Source: Anseranas semipalmata (Eukaryota; Chordata; Aves; Anseriformes; Anseranatidae). From it: a stretch of DNA of 64,000 bases. The translations under genes were made by a program, and so were the position numbers. Below are positions 1-11,723 of the stretch, piece after piece (within the stretch, counting starts at the first letter, position 1; the number at the start of each line of letters is the position of its first letter). The stretch is taken from the NCBI GenBank assembly GCA_013399115.1, contig VXAA01003344.1:64731-128730 (forward strand), read 5' to 3'. Under the pieces are notes generated by a model. It did not search any database. It had not been told where the DNA came from and worked only from the letters and a program-made list of their open reading frames with translations.

Positions 1-99
1 CCCATTCCCTATGGCTCACATCAAAAGTTCATCTTGAGCAAGGAGGGCAGCAGAGCTGCTTGGTTCATTACTTATTTATTTGTAATGAATGAGAGAGGA

Positions 100-335
100 A
101 AAAATGTAACAAGACAACTCAGGTGAGGTATGAGGAAAAGCTTTCTAATTGTAAGAGGAGTGAGGCATGGGAACAAGTTATCCAGGAGCCATTGAATCTC
201 CTCCCTCAGAGGCTTACAGAGGTGGGCTTAGCCAGCATCTGACAAGGACGTTTGGTTGTATTTGATTCTGCTTCAGTGAAAGAGGGAGGGATGCGATGTT
301 CTCCTGAGGTCCCTCCCAGCTGTACGTGTCTGAGA
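100..335 (+). repeat. CR1 LINE 3'-terminal fragment
   Basis: The stretch has the order of phrases typical of an avian or reptilian CR1 3' end: a TATGAGGAAAAGCTTTCT-like part, GTGAGGCATGGGAACAAGTT, AATCTCCTCCCT, CATCTGACAAGGACG, TTGATTCTGCTTCAGTG, then CTCCTGAGGTCCCTCCCAGC. CR1 copies normally end shortly after GAGGTCCCTTCCA. It is in plus orientation, diverged and 5'-truncated. Its presence supports a sauropsid, most likely avian, source. Confidence 0.85.
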
Positions 336-3300
336 GAAAAATGAAGAAAATTAAATTACAGGTCAGTTGAGACAGGCCTCAGTTTTGATGAAGATATTTC
401 AGAAACATCACCAGAGCGGGAGACATTAGCTTTGGCAACATGCAGATTCCCCAGGATGGATGAAACCAGGAGCTACAGCAGCGTCTTCAAAAATGACTGG
501 AACCAGGTCATTGATAGGCATGCAAGTGGAGGTTTTTGAGGCTGCTTGGAAGCTCTGGGTGCCGTGCAGGAGGAAGGGAGCCGACCTCCCGCACCTGCCC
601 GCCCAGGTGCCTGGCCAGCGCCTGCCACGTGCCACCAACCCAGCTGCTGTGCTGCGCTCGTCACGGGGCTGGTTTTCTGGCTCCAGTGGAAACACGGGGC
701 TGTATCTCGATGCAACCTGCAACGCTGAGATTGGAAGGCACTGTGTAAAGTGCCAGCCATTATCATTAATCGCTCCTCTATGTTGCTGCTGACTTTTATG
801 TGGCAGGCACCGCAATCTGTAACAAGCTATTGTCACTGTAAAAATGTTCCTGCACATTTGCGGCTGAGCCGGAGGGCAGATCAGAAGGGAAAAGCATTTG
901 CAGCTGCCGGGAGGGGTGAAGGGGGCTGAGGCTTTGCAGGTGCTGGCAGAGGTGTGGGCACAAGGCAAGGCTGGGTACAGCCTGAGCAGGGCCGGGCAGT
1001 GCTTCCAGCAGGATTAGGGCTTGCTGCAGGAACTCCATCCGAGTGCAGCCGCAGGGCGCTGGCTCCCTGCATGCAGGCGGACTCGCTGCTGTGTGCAGGG
1101 CTGGAGAGAAGCCACTCACATCTTCTCCTGCAGGTGGACAGCAGCAGTGGACCTGGGGTGGCTCCCAGCAATTAGGCTGTGCAGCCTCATGATTTTGAGG
1201 GCTGAAGGAAGGCTGGAGGAGAAGGACGGAGAAAGCAGGGCCGAGGAGGAAGGACTTCCATCCTAGGGGACTCACAGGACGGGGGAGTTCTGTCGGGGCA
1301 GGGCTGTGGTTCTGGGGGTGCACCAAGGCAGGACTGAAGCACGGAGAGAACAGGGGAGTGAAGGGAGAGCGCAACGGCCCTTCTGGTGCAGGAGGAGGGG
1401 GGTCCCTGTGGCGGGGCTGAGGGGCTGAGCTGCAACGAGCGCATCCCTGGGGACCTGCTGCCCACCACAGAACAGCTCTTCAGGGCACGGGTGGGCTCCA
1501 CGAATGAAGCGTGTCCAAGACAGAAGTGAAGCTGACCACTGCGTCTGCTCTCAGAGCCCCCTTTCCAGCCAACAGCTCCTCTGTGCTGGCGGGCACGGGG
1601 CAGTGGCTTGGGGACACCACACACACGCAGCCCTGCGCCCAGCTCCTACTGCCTCACCTCCGGCTGGGCAGGGGCACAGTCCCCGAGCCACAACCATGTC
1701 CCTTTGGCTTGCCGATAGAGCTGGTGACAGATTAAAGGAGAGAGCAGAGGGTTTTTTCTAGCAGAAATGCTATCACCTTTGGCAGCTTTAATAAGCCGAT
1801 AATCAAATAAAGAGCAGAGTACAATAAATTAACATCTTTTACCAGGAGCCAGGCCAGATTGTTCTTTAAAAGCCATCACCGGCGTTGTAACCGGTGAGAA
1901 AGAGGGTGGGCAGAGGAAGGAGCAGTCGAGGGGAAAAACAGGGGGGGAAAAAAAATGAAGTGTTTAACCCCGCTTGTTAGACATGCGAATCCTGCGTCTC
2001 ATTTCCGACGGCCGTACAGCATGTGCGAGCACTGATAAGGCCCCGTGTGAAATTGCCAGCTCGGGCTGGGGCGTCTATCTGCCACAAAGCAGCTCTTTAT
2101 GGCACAGATAAAGGAGCGGGGCTGGCTGAGCGGGGCTGCGCGATTAAACTCGCCAGCTGAGGAGGGAGAGGTGAAGGAAGCAGCACGTTCCTATTAAGGC
2201 TGCTATTAGTTAATGAGCACGAGGGCGTGCATTCGACGGGACGCGCGGTGTTTGCACGCACACAGGCACGCCTGCTCCCTGCTCGTGTGCGTCCTGGTGC
2301 ACTCCCCAGCTAAGACCGCTGCTGGTCAGCAAGGCGAGTAGGAAGGGGAGAGATGTACAACCCTGGGGCTCTTCCAGCAATAGGTTTCAGCTATAGGAGA
2401 AACCAGCTATAGGTTTCTCTTCTCCTTTCCCCAGCCGTGGAACCCCAGCCCAGTGCCTGCACAGCCCGGCACTTGCACAGCCCAGCATTGTGCTGTGTGG
2501 CCTGAAGGGCTTCAAAACACTTGGACTGGAGCAGGCCCGTTAAATCAGAGCAGATGGCCACATTAGCCCTGCAAAAGAGCAGCGATGCTCCCTGTGCATC
2601 AGCAGCCCCCTTCCAGTCTCAGCCTTCCAATTTTCTCTGCGAGCCTTTGACAGCTGCTCCCAGGGAAATTGCACTCGCTTGGTGAGCCGGGGTTAGAGAA
2701 ACGTAGCCCTCACCTCCTTTCATTACCAATAACCACGCGCTCCCTTTGTCTTCTAAAGCAATTTCATAGCCGGTGCACAAACACGGAGCCATCAAAGGAG
2801 CCTTTCACTGGGCTGGCACCAGAGACAATGGGAAGCAGATACACCTTCATCAACAAAGAGACGCATTTCCATTTTGATAACAAGTGTCTCTGGCTCCCCA
2901 TTGAACACCCGCATCTTGTTTTGCCTCTGTTTTCTCTCTCCTTCCCCGAGCCAGCGAGAGGAGCCCGCCAAGCAGAGCGGCTCGCACAATAGCACCTTCC
3001 CCTTGCTGCTATTGCCAATTGCTGTGCTGACAGATCTGATAGGCCTCCGTGCCATGGTTTGCATTTCATCCTAAACAGGAGAGCGAGGGGGGAGAAAAAA
3101 GGCCTTATTTTCCTCCCTTCGGTGTTATCTTCCTCTTTCATGTTCTCATTACAATGCCACCATGGTGATAGAAAAGGAGAGATGCAGGCGCTGCCAAAAG
3201 AGCCAGCGTGCCTTTTTCTGCACATGTGCTTTCCCAGGTGTGTGCATGCAGGACAAAGCGCAGCTCCCGCTGACCTGAAGCATTCCCGAGCCTCCACCAC

Positions 3301-5260
3301 GGCCAAGCACAGCTCCCGGGTTGTTATTTCAGCCGGCTGCCTTGGTGCACGAGGGAGGAAGACCAGGGCTGCAGGGCAGCAGACCTCATGTGGGTACGCA
3401 CAGCATCCCTTTGGGAACGGTGGACGTGGTCCCAGCTGCACAAAGACACAGAGATGGCTTTTGGAATTAGGGGCCTCCATCCATTTCTAAATTATATACC
3501 TCCATTAACTATCTCAAGCACCTTCTCAGCAGATCTCAGGCCGTGCTGCAGAAGATGGAAATCCCTGTTTCCCCTTCCTCTTGCCAGACTGGAAAAGCAA
3601 GGCGCTGGGTTTGTGTCCATCTCCCACCCCAGGCCTGATGCTGTCCTGTGGCCAAGGTATTTTGCTCACTGCCCGGGCAGTGCTGAGCAAGACCAGCATC
3701 TTGTGACTTGTCTGCGCTGGAGACAAAGAGCCTGCTGTTGTGTTATAGAGAGAAATCAGCACGGACAGCCCTCCTGGTTCAGCTGCTGTCTCTCTGCACG
3801 TTCCTCCCTTTGCTGCTAGCGAGTGGCAATCCAGAGCAGGACTCCAGTGCCAGAACTGGCCAGAAGGCTGCCTTGTCCTTCTTTGTATCAGTCTCTGGTA
3901 AGAAAATGCAAACGAGCACTAGCAACTCCCTCTTGTGATGGCAAAGAGCGCATGCATACACCTGCTGCTGTCCTCAGGAGATGGATGGGCTCCTCTCCTC
4001 AGAGCTTGTTTTCATGGCCACCGTCTCACTACTGGCACTTCTGGCTCTGCCACAGTTTTCATCTGCAGCAGAAGAGCAGTTTCCTTATCAGACTGATCCT
4101 GAGAGGATGCACAGATGTCTCCCTTCATTGCAGCACCTCTGGGTGACACGATACAGAGCAGGGATGGGGAGAAAGCAGGGTTGGAAGGGGAGGCTGATTT
4201 GGAAGAAAGAGGGAGAGAAAGAGACGAGGAAAGAATGGGTAAAACCCACTCTAACCTAAGAAGAACCTAATAAGAGAGAGAGTGGAGTTTGAAGAGGGTA
4301 AGGAAAGACACAGGAGAGCTTTTTTAGAGGTAGGAAGGAATGAAGAAGGACTGGTGAAGTGATGAAAACAGAAAGGTAGAGGAGCATTGCATATGATGGA
4401 TTATTCACCAGGAATCCAAGATCAAAATGCCAACTAAATTAGGGTATTATAGGTCGCTGAACAGAAACCGCACAATGGCTGAGTCTCTAACAAAGGTTAA
4501 AACACGGAACAAAGACAAAGGATGACACAATCCAGAGTCAGTGACCATAAACTCCAAACAAAAAGGAGGGCGTCGCAGCGATGACGGGAAAGCAGAAGAA
4601 ATTGTTGCTTGCAATCAGTGTTCAGCAGGCCAGATTGGAAATAAATGTGCCTTCAGAGCAGGCACTGTAGATGCAAACACAGAGATGCGGGTTTGACAAT
4701 GTCTTCCAATAAAATTATTACACTTAAAACACTTGGTAGGAATGAGAAGCCAAAGTCAGCTTAGGAACAGACAGAAACACGCTTGAAATATACAGAATTG
4801 CATCTGAACATTAGAATGAAGTGTCATAAAGAAGGAAAACCCTGGTTTTTCTGAGCTGCTGAATACAGCTGTCTGGGAATTTTTCAGTAAAATCAGACTT
4901 CAGTTGGAAAATAACAATTTAGCTAAATTGAAGCCCTTTGCATTCAAAAGGGCAGTTTTGCTAAACTTTTGGGTTTGTAAACATTCACAGAAAAGAATTG
5001 AAATGTTTGAAGCATACCAGTGTTAGCCCGGTTTCCTAAGGCAAGGGAGCTTATGAGATCACCCTGTATATGGTATGTGTGCATAGAGGTAATTGTTTTC
5101 CTGTCCCCTCCTACCACTATTGAACCGTTTGATATGTTTCAACCAAATTTAGCAAAGGGTTAGGAGGCCTCAGTGATATTAAACTCCACATGGGTTTGTG
5201 CGTGGGGGAGGTCATGTAGAAAAGGTGTGGGAGCAGCTGGGTTGTGACATCAAGCACTTG
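336..5260. other. Intergenic, no gene seen
   Basis: No supported coding region. The longest frame (2764-3480, minus) has no domain or family likeness. Parts around 1740-2260 and 2640-3060 are AT-rich with many homeobox- and GATA-type words and could be conserved non-coding sequence. A palindrome at 1877-1896 is listed separately. Confidence 0.6.
1877..1896. promoter_or_regulatory. Inverted repeat with a Grainyhead-like site
   Basis: CACCGG (1877-1882) and CCGGTG (1891-1896) form a perfect six-base inverted repeat around the eight-base spacer cgttgtaa. The right arm with its flank reads AACCGGTG, one base from the Grainyhead-like core AACCGGTT. The surrounding sequence is AT-rich. Function is inferred only. 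Confidence 0.3.
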
Positions 5261-5264
5261 CCCC

Positions 5265-5325
5265 TGTTTTCAGGTCTGATGACTCTGTTCTGATGGGGAA
5301 ACTGAGGCACGGGGAGAGGTTGGGT
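5265..5325 (+). repeat. MIR-like SINE core fragment
   Basis: GATGGGGAAACTGAGGCACGG followed by GGAGAGGTTGGG matches the conserved core of MIR SINEs (GATGAGGAAACTGAGGCAC...GAGGTTAAG). It is a short, ancient fragment in plus orientation. Confidence 0.5.
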
Positions 5326-5924
5326 TGCTGCCATTTCTGTGACTCTGCTAAGAGCAGAGCCCGGCCTGCCCCTGCTATGGTCTCTGCAGAAGCCCTGGCT
5401 CCCCAGCCTCACGCACAACGCGCCTCTGCTCTGCCAGACAGGCTGCCCTCTAGGCGACTTTTGGGGTTGCTGTGGCAGCAAAATTGATAACTCCCATCTA
5501 AAGAGGCAATTTGGTGTTGCACAGGGAGATCAACACCATCCATCATGCCTGTACCCCATAGGTGCTGGGTATATGACCACCGTATCTCCTTCAGCTGTGT
5601 TTTTCAGCAGTCCTTGTGGCTGCATGCTGGTGGTTGGGCTGTCCTGTGAGGAGAAAGCCGTGGTCCAGCACACGGGAAGCGAGTGAAGGACTTGCGACAT
5701 CCTCACTTTGCCACAGACACTTTGCTTCACCTTAGGTAAGTGCCAGCAGAGGGTGGCCGTGGCTGCTGCCTGTGGGATGCTCTGCAATTTGGGAGGATGC
5801 TTCGGGTCCTATGTGCTGTGACAGATGCTCCTTCACCCTCATATCTTGTTCTGCTGCGAGTCTGAGATAGGGAAATGCGGCTTTGCTGCATTTCTTCAGG
5901 GTGCTCCCTCTCTCATAGCTCAGA

Positions 5925-6260
5925 TGCCGACGAAGCTGGACGAATAGGCAGAGCGGGGGGTGCGAAGGACAGAGGCAGGCCGCGCGTGGCCGTGACATGC
6001 AGCCGTCTGTGAGCTCTCCCTCCAGAGCGAGGGCAGAGCCGGGAGCAATTCGCCCCGCAGCCACCTCCCCGCAGCCGCCCGCGGAGCCAGCCTGCGGCTC
6101 TCCCTGCAGCTGCAGAGCCAGGGGCTCGTCTCCCCGGCTGGCGCTCGCCCTCGCCCCTTCCCACCAGGCCTGGCCCTGGCACGGTGCGTTCCGGAGGCGA
6201 AGGTCTGAGCTCCTGGGGCCCTAGCAGAGCCAGAGGAGGGGCAGAGCCCGAGCAGGGGCT
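5925..6260. promoter_or_regulatory. Orphan CpG-rich block (CpG island candidate)
   Basis: This stretch holds roughly 30 CpG dinucleotides in about 300 bases, far above its surroundings, including CGCGCG and GCCGCCCGCGG. A second, smaller CpG-rich patch follows at about 6700-6870. No protein-coding exon is evident. It could be a promoter of a non-coding RNA, an enhancer, or a recent GC-biased patch. Confidence 0.45.
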
Positions 6261-9200
6261 GCAGCGACGCACACCGCAGCTGCATGGACCTGCAGGAGGA
6301 GAGAGGGGAGGCACGTAGCAAAGCTGAGTTCACGGTCTGGGTGTAAAACCTCCCGACTGCAAGCAGTTCAGGTGACAAGAGCATGTGGAAGGTCCCTTCG
6401 CTGGGCTGGGCCTCCCTAGGGTCACTGTGTCTCACCCTTTTCTTTGAGACAATCCCGTCTCTGCAAAATACCGGTAAAAGCAAACACTGGCCCTCTCTCC
6501 TCCAAAACCCCAGACAAAAAGACAATGATGAGATCCTGCTGCTTGTGCTACCGGACTTAATGAATGTTGACATTCTTACAGAGAGAACTGTGTAAGTATT
6601 TTATTGGTGTTAATATGATCTACACAGGATTAACAGGATCCCCAGTCGTTCTCTCACCATGCAAGTAAAGGCAGATTTGCTCTTGCCTCTTACTTTGGGC
6701 TCGGTCACGGCGCTCCTTCCCTTTGGCGCTGTGACGGCGGAGCCGGGAGGGGGCCGGCCCCCTCCAGCCCCCACGTTGCCCCTCCAGCCCCTTGCTGGCC
6801 ACGCTGCCCTGCTCTGCTCCGAGGCAGCCGCTGCGCTGCTCAGCCCCGCTCTCGCTCGCCTTCCCTTTTGACCTGCCTTATTTTTAGCCGCCTCTCACAG
6901 CTCTCCGAGCTGCATATTTCTTCAGCTCTGATTGTAGCGGCTGAGGTAGCAATAGCAAGCGCAATTTCCAAGCTATGTTTCATGAACGATTTGGAATAAA
7001 AAGCTCTGCATCAGCCTGAGCAGGCTCTGTAGCATTCACAACGCGACTGCTCATCACACACACATCACTGCCCTCTGCCCTTGCCTCTCCCCTGCTTACA
7101 GGAGTGAGACACCATCAGCTGGCCTGGCCCCGAGCTGCTGTTTGGCCCCCACATAGCCTGCAAACAAACCTCTTCCTCAGTGGCCCTTGAGAGTATGGAA
7201 ACAGCCGCTTTGTGCTTCAGCATCCCTCACCAGTGGTGGAGATGAAGGCTCCTCCTTCCCTGCTGGTCATCCTCCATCCCACGTGGGTACCACACACCAC
7301 GACCCTGCCTGCCAGGTCCTGTGCAGCCTGCTCCCATCCCCTCCCAGCACCCACCCGTGTGGATGCAACCACCTTCCTCTCCTTGAATCCCATGGAAGCT
7401 TCCATGAACTGCTCCACAGCCCCAGCCCTGGTAAATCTCCCTCGCTCACAGCTGTTTGCTCCCCATCGGAGCAGCTGGGATTTGCAGCTCTATAAAGGTC
7501 TCTGGGCAGCACTGGGGCCCCAGGCACCCTCGTGAATAACATTACTCGGTATGGAAATGATCTGTCTGGGGAGGAGACCCGTCAGAGCCCCTGGGCTGCC
7601 ATTGTCTGAGGTGACCTCATCTTTCTGGTGTCCCCGCTGGTCAAGCCAGCCCCAGCCTGTCACCTTCCCGATGGTTTTGCACCTAAAGCATCACCCACCA
7701 TGCAGGGATGAAGGGGGTTTTCCCCACAGCCCCCTGCCTTCCCTGTGAGCCCTGCACTGCCCAGCTCACTGCGTGCAAAGTCCCCAGCACCATGCCCCCA
7801 GGTATAAGGGATAAATCCATTCAGCACCAATATCCCTTGTAGGAAATGGCACCTCCACCTTAGTGCTTTAGTCTCTCCCTGCCAACCGGAGCATCCCCAG
7901 GGAGAAGTCTGTGTGTGATCTGCAGGGAGCACCAACCCCACTGGGGATGGGGCACTGAGGCGCAGGGAGCTCCTGTAAACCTGCAGGTGGAGGAGGCAGA
8001 TACCACTCCTTCCCCTGCCTGCCTTCAGCCACGCACAACTGTGCCACCTTCCTCTGCCATCCCCTGCCTTCCCACCCTGCCATCAGCACTAATCCAGTAC
8101 CACTCAAGCCATGCTGCTCCCAGTGACTCGGCCAGCAGATAGCTGGTAAATACACAGAAAGCTGCTGTCTCCCCATGTTGCCAGCTCTGGGAGGGCAGGT
8201 TCCAGCCCACTCGCTCGGATGCCTCCTTGCCACTGCACCCAGCTGAGCTCAGCACCATGGATCCTCAAGTGGGTGAGCAGGGAAGGGCTTAGCCATGACC
8301 CTATCAAAGCTGCAGCCAGGGAAACAGAGAGGTCTGCACCTCATTAAGTGGAGCTAGGAAGTGTGACGGCGAGCCACACGCAGGCTGCTGGACACTCATG
8401 TGCTGCAGGGGGGTTCCAAGTCTTGAAAGCAGCAGTGGGGAGAAGAGGGCTATTTTGGGAGGAGTGGAAACAAAGCACAGATAAATAGCCAGGCCAGCTC
8501 TGTATCATGGATCTCTGTGCAACTCAGACAGCTGGAGACTCGCACACCTTGCTCTTTCTACTCAGGATGGCACTTTTTTGCCACCTTTGCCACCGCCTGC
8601 CCTGGCACCTGATGCAACATCTCCTGCCTCGGACCTGTGGCTCTGCGCAGCCATGGTGTCTGCCACACCGGGGCAAATGTCTTGGCACAGGGACTGCTGG
8701 CTGTGCAAAAGGGAACCCACCAGCTGGCGAGGGGCTTGGGCCAGATGGTGGGCAGGATTAGAGGCGTTTGATTTTGCAGAATGCATCAGAAACTTAGATG
8801 ATCTAATATCGCTCCAGCTGTGAGACGCCTTAATCCACAGGGAGGAGCTCTTCTGGGGGGAAGGGATGGTCCCTGCCAGCTCCCTTCCTGGAAAGGAATT
8901 CTCTTGCCCTGTAGGGGGCAGAGGTCTGGGAGCGCAGTGAAGGAATTACAGCATCGAGCTGGCTCTTCCCTGGCAAACCGCACAGCCAGCCTTCCCGCAC
9001 TGCAGCTCCCATGCCCTCCACGCAGCCATTTGGGCTACGAGATTTTTAGAAAAATGCCTTTATTACAGGGATTATTATCATAAGTAGGTTAAACCATCAT
9101 TGACAATGCCAGCTACCCCGAGGAGAAAAAAACAGTGACTTGGAGACTAGTGATTCCAACCAGCTGCCCACCTCCCCTCCCAACCCCATTCTGACTAATT

Positions 9201-11610
9201 CAGACCTCGGGCAGATGCCTCTTGGCTATGATCTGCAATGCACAAAAAAAGCCTTATAAATAACCACCATTGTTCCAAGATTGCCATCTCGCTCGCTCCC
9301 TCCTTCGCTCTCTCTCTGAGGCAGATTCCGAGGCCTCTGTTCGTGCCGGGAGAAGCAGAGGAGGCTGCTCACATCCTTTCTGCTCTGCGTTCCCCTTCCT
9401 TCCCATGGCACACATGGCTTTGCTGGAGCAGAGGCACAAAGCTGCGCTCCCCCCGCTTCCAGTGTCCTTTGTGCGGAAGGCGAGGGCGAGCTCAGCTTTG
9501 TGCACTGTTGCCCAATTCTCTCCTGCCCAGGAACAGCTACACAGGGCTGGGGAAACATCCACGGCTGCAGATGGCTCCCTCTCTAGATAACACATGCAGC
9601 CCTCCTTCCCAATCAACTTCATCCCTTCCAGCTTAACACAGACAGAGACCCCGATTTCCCATTTCCCCTTCCCATCAGAGGAGAAGGGCAGGGAGGCACG
9701 GAGCACCCCGGCACCCCGTGGGGGGACAGGCTGGTTCCTCCATGCACGAGCATGGCAAGTGGCCCCCAGCAGTTTCTCCCCGTCTGGTTTCTGTGATGGG
9801 GAAACTCCAGAGCCAGGGAGTGTTTTCCAAGGATTTCCAGAGAAGGGAAGCAGACAATCCCCTGGAGCTGGTTTATGGTAGTTTTACACTTACCAGCTGT
9901 TTGCACATGAAATTGTTTCATGCGATTAGGCAGGTAACAGCACCTTTAAGCCCTGTGTCAAATATTATTACGCAATAAAATAAAACCCTGAAGGAAATCG
10001 CCTTGACACACACCCTGATTTACACCCCGCACCGTGAAGATAATTACATTTCAGTTTGATATATAAGAGGCAGCAGAGGAAGCTTGCGAAGGAGCAGCTT
10101 CCTGCAGCACCTGCTCGCTCTTGCTAATCGCTGTCGTACAGGAATCAGACAAACATTGCTCTGCAGAGAGAGCAAGGCCTGATCGCCAGCATTACTGGGG
10201 AAGGACAGCTTTTGCTCAGTGGATGTCAGGGAGGGCGAGCAGCATGACCTTTCCCTGCTTCTCCATTTCCTAAATAACCCTGTAGCACTCGTTATCCCCT
10301 CCCATGTGCAATTTTTTCATCACCTCTCTAAACAACAACAACAAAAGTGGCTGAGGGTGCGGCTGTGAGTGCATTTGAAGATTTCTCATGCTGGTGGAGG
10401 GATGGGCCAGGAAGGATGCATTTGTCTGGGATGGAAGTCACTAAGAGAAGGGAAAGTATTCCTACTGCCAGAAGAAGGGCGGCTGTACTTAGGTCTTATT
10501 CTGCCTCTGACCAAGCCCATGGGAACAAGTACTGAGCTCAGCAGTCACTGGAGCTTACCTCTAGTCCATCTTTACCTTGCCTTAGTGGAGAAAGTCTTCT
10601 CTTCCTCCTCTGTTATAAGGAAGGTACCTCCTGGGGAAATCCCAGGAAGGAGTGAGATTTAACCCTGCCTCACTGCCAAAAGCTCATGCCGCAAGCTCAA
10701 GATGTGCACTGTTTTTTCCTTTTTTTCTTCTTTTGGTTGGAGGCTGGTGAGACTAGTCCTTCCAGGGTGTGAAAAAGGTAAAAAAAATCCTGAGGCAACC
10801 GAAAGTCCCAGTCCCGGCCTCCTCTCTGTGTAGAGAAACTGTGGCCTGAAAGTGCAGCTCTGTGGTCTCTGACAGAGCAAGAGCCAGAGAGGAGGAGTAC
10901 GTGATGTTGACCATCACTGACTGAAGAGAGCTGCGGAGGATATGGAGCACTTCATTTCTCAGGGGTTCATAACCCTTCAGCCTTGGCAGCCCCTGCAATT
11001 CATCATTTAATGCAAAGGAATATGTATTAGAAATGACAGGCAGATTACACTCTGGGTAGAGCCAAACCTTCTTCATTTGGGTCTGGAGCTGGTTTTAGGC
11101 TGCAGGGGACCTTGACAGTGATAAATTGTTGGTGTGGCGGCCGCTGCTGCCTGCACTCGCAGCTCATTGAGTGGAGTGGGTATTTCATTAACATTATTTT
11201 ATTAACTTCCCAGTGGCGAGAGGCATCAGCCGTTGCGGTGCATTTTGACTTGAGAGGGCACAAGGCAAGCCAGAGACACCACTGAATGCTTGCATCAGTG
11301 CTGGGGCGGGGGTACTGGAGGTGAAGGCAAGAGAGCATTTGCTGGGAGGAGAAGCAGAGATGAAGCTGGACCTGCTGTGGTCCATAGCAGGCCTATGAAC
11401 TTTGCAGTTAAGGCTGGGCTGGGGGCAGACAGGATGGGAACATTGGGACTGTGATAGCTGCTGATGGTGGCTGATGGGAGCTAAGGGGAGCAGGTGGAAA
11501 GCTGGGATTAACGGGGCACTGAAGCATCGAATTGTGTGCTGTCCCACTCTCACATCCTTGCCTTCTTGCTTGTGTGAGCATGGGTGAAATAAGCAGTGTG
11601 ATTAGAAAAA
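6261..11610. other. Intergenic, no gene seen
   Basis: Mixed-composition sequence with a second CpG-rich patch at 6700-6870. Open frames here are short and unrelated to known families. No RNA gene or mobile element is recognisable. Confidence 0.6.
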
Positions 11611-11723
11611 GAAGAGAAGAGAAGAGAAGAGAAGAGAAGAGAAGAGAAGAGAAGAGAAGAGAAGAGAAGAGAAGAGAAGAGAAGAGAAGAGAAGAGAAGA
11701 GAAGAGAAGAGAAGAGAAGAGAA
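11611..11723 (+). repeat. (GAAGA)n pentanucleotide microsatellite
   Basis: Twenty-two uninterrupted copies of GAAGA followed by a partial copy. It is a pure polypurine tract on the plus strand and would be length-polymorphic. The frame through it encodes only repeats of Arg, Glu and Lys and is not a gene. Confidence 0.97.

Noticed and set aside
2764..3480. 238-residue minus-strand open frame
   Set aside because: Low-order, Cys/Arg-rich sequence with no recognisable motif or homology.
5920..6573. 217-residue minus-strand open frame over the CpG-rich block
   Set aside because: Explained by CpG-rich composition; no protein likeness.
10753..11076. 107-residue minus-strand frame with an exon-like look (LQGLPRLKGYEPLRNEV)
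   Set aside because: The AG before GGGCTGCC lacks a pyrimidine tract, no partner donor or family match is visible, and it does not share the features of the nectin tail exons.
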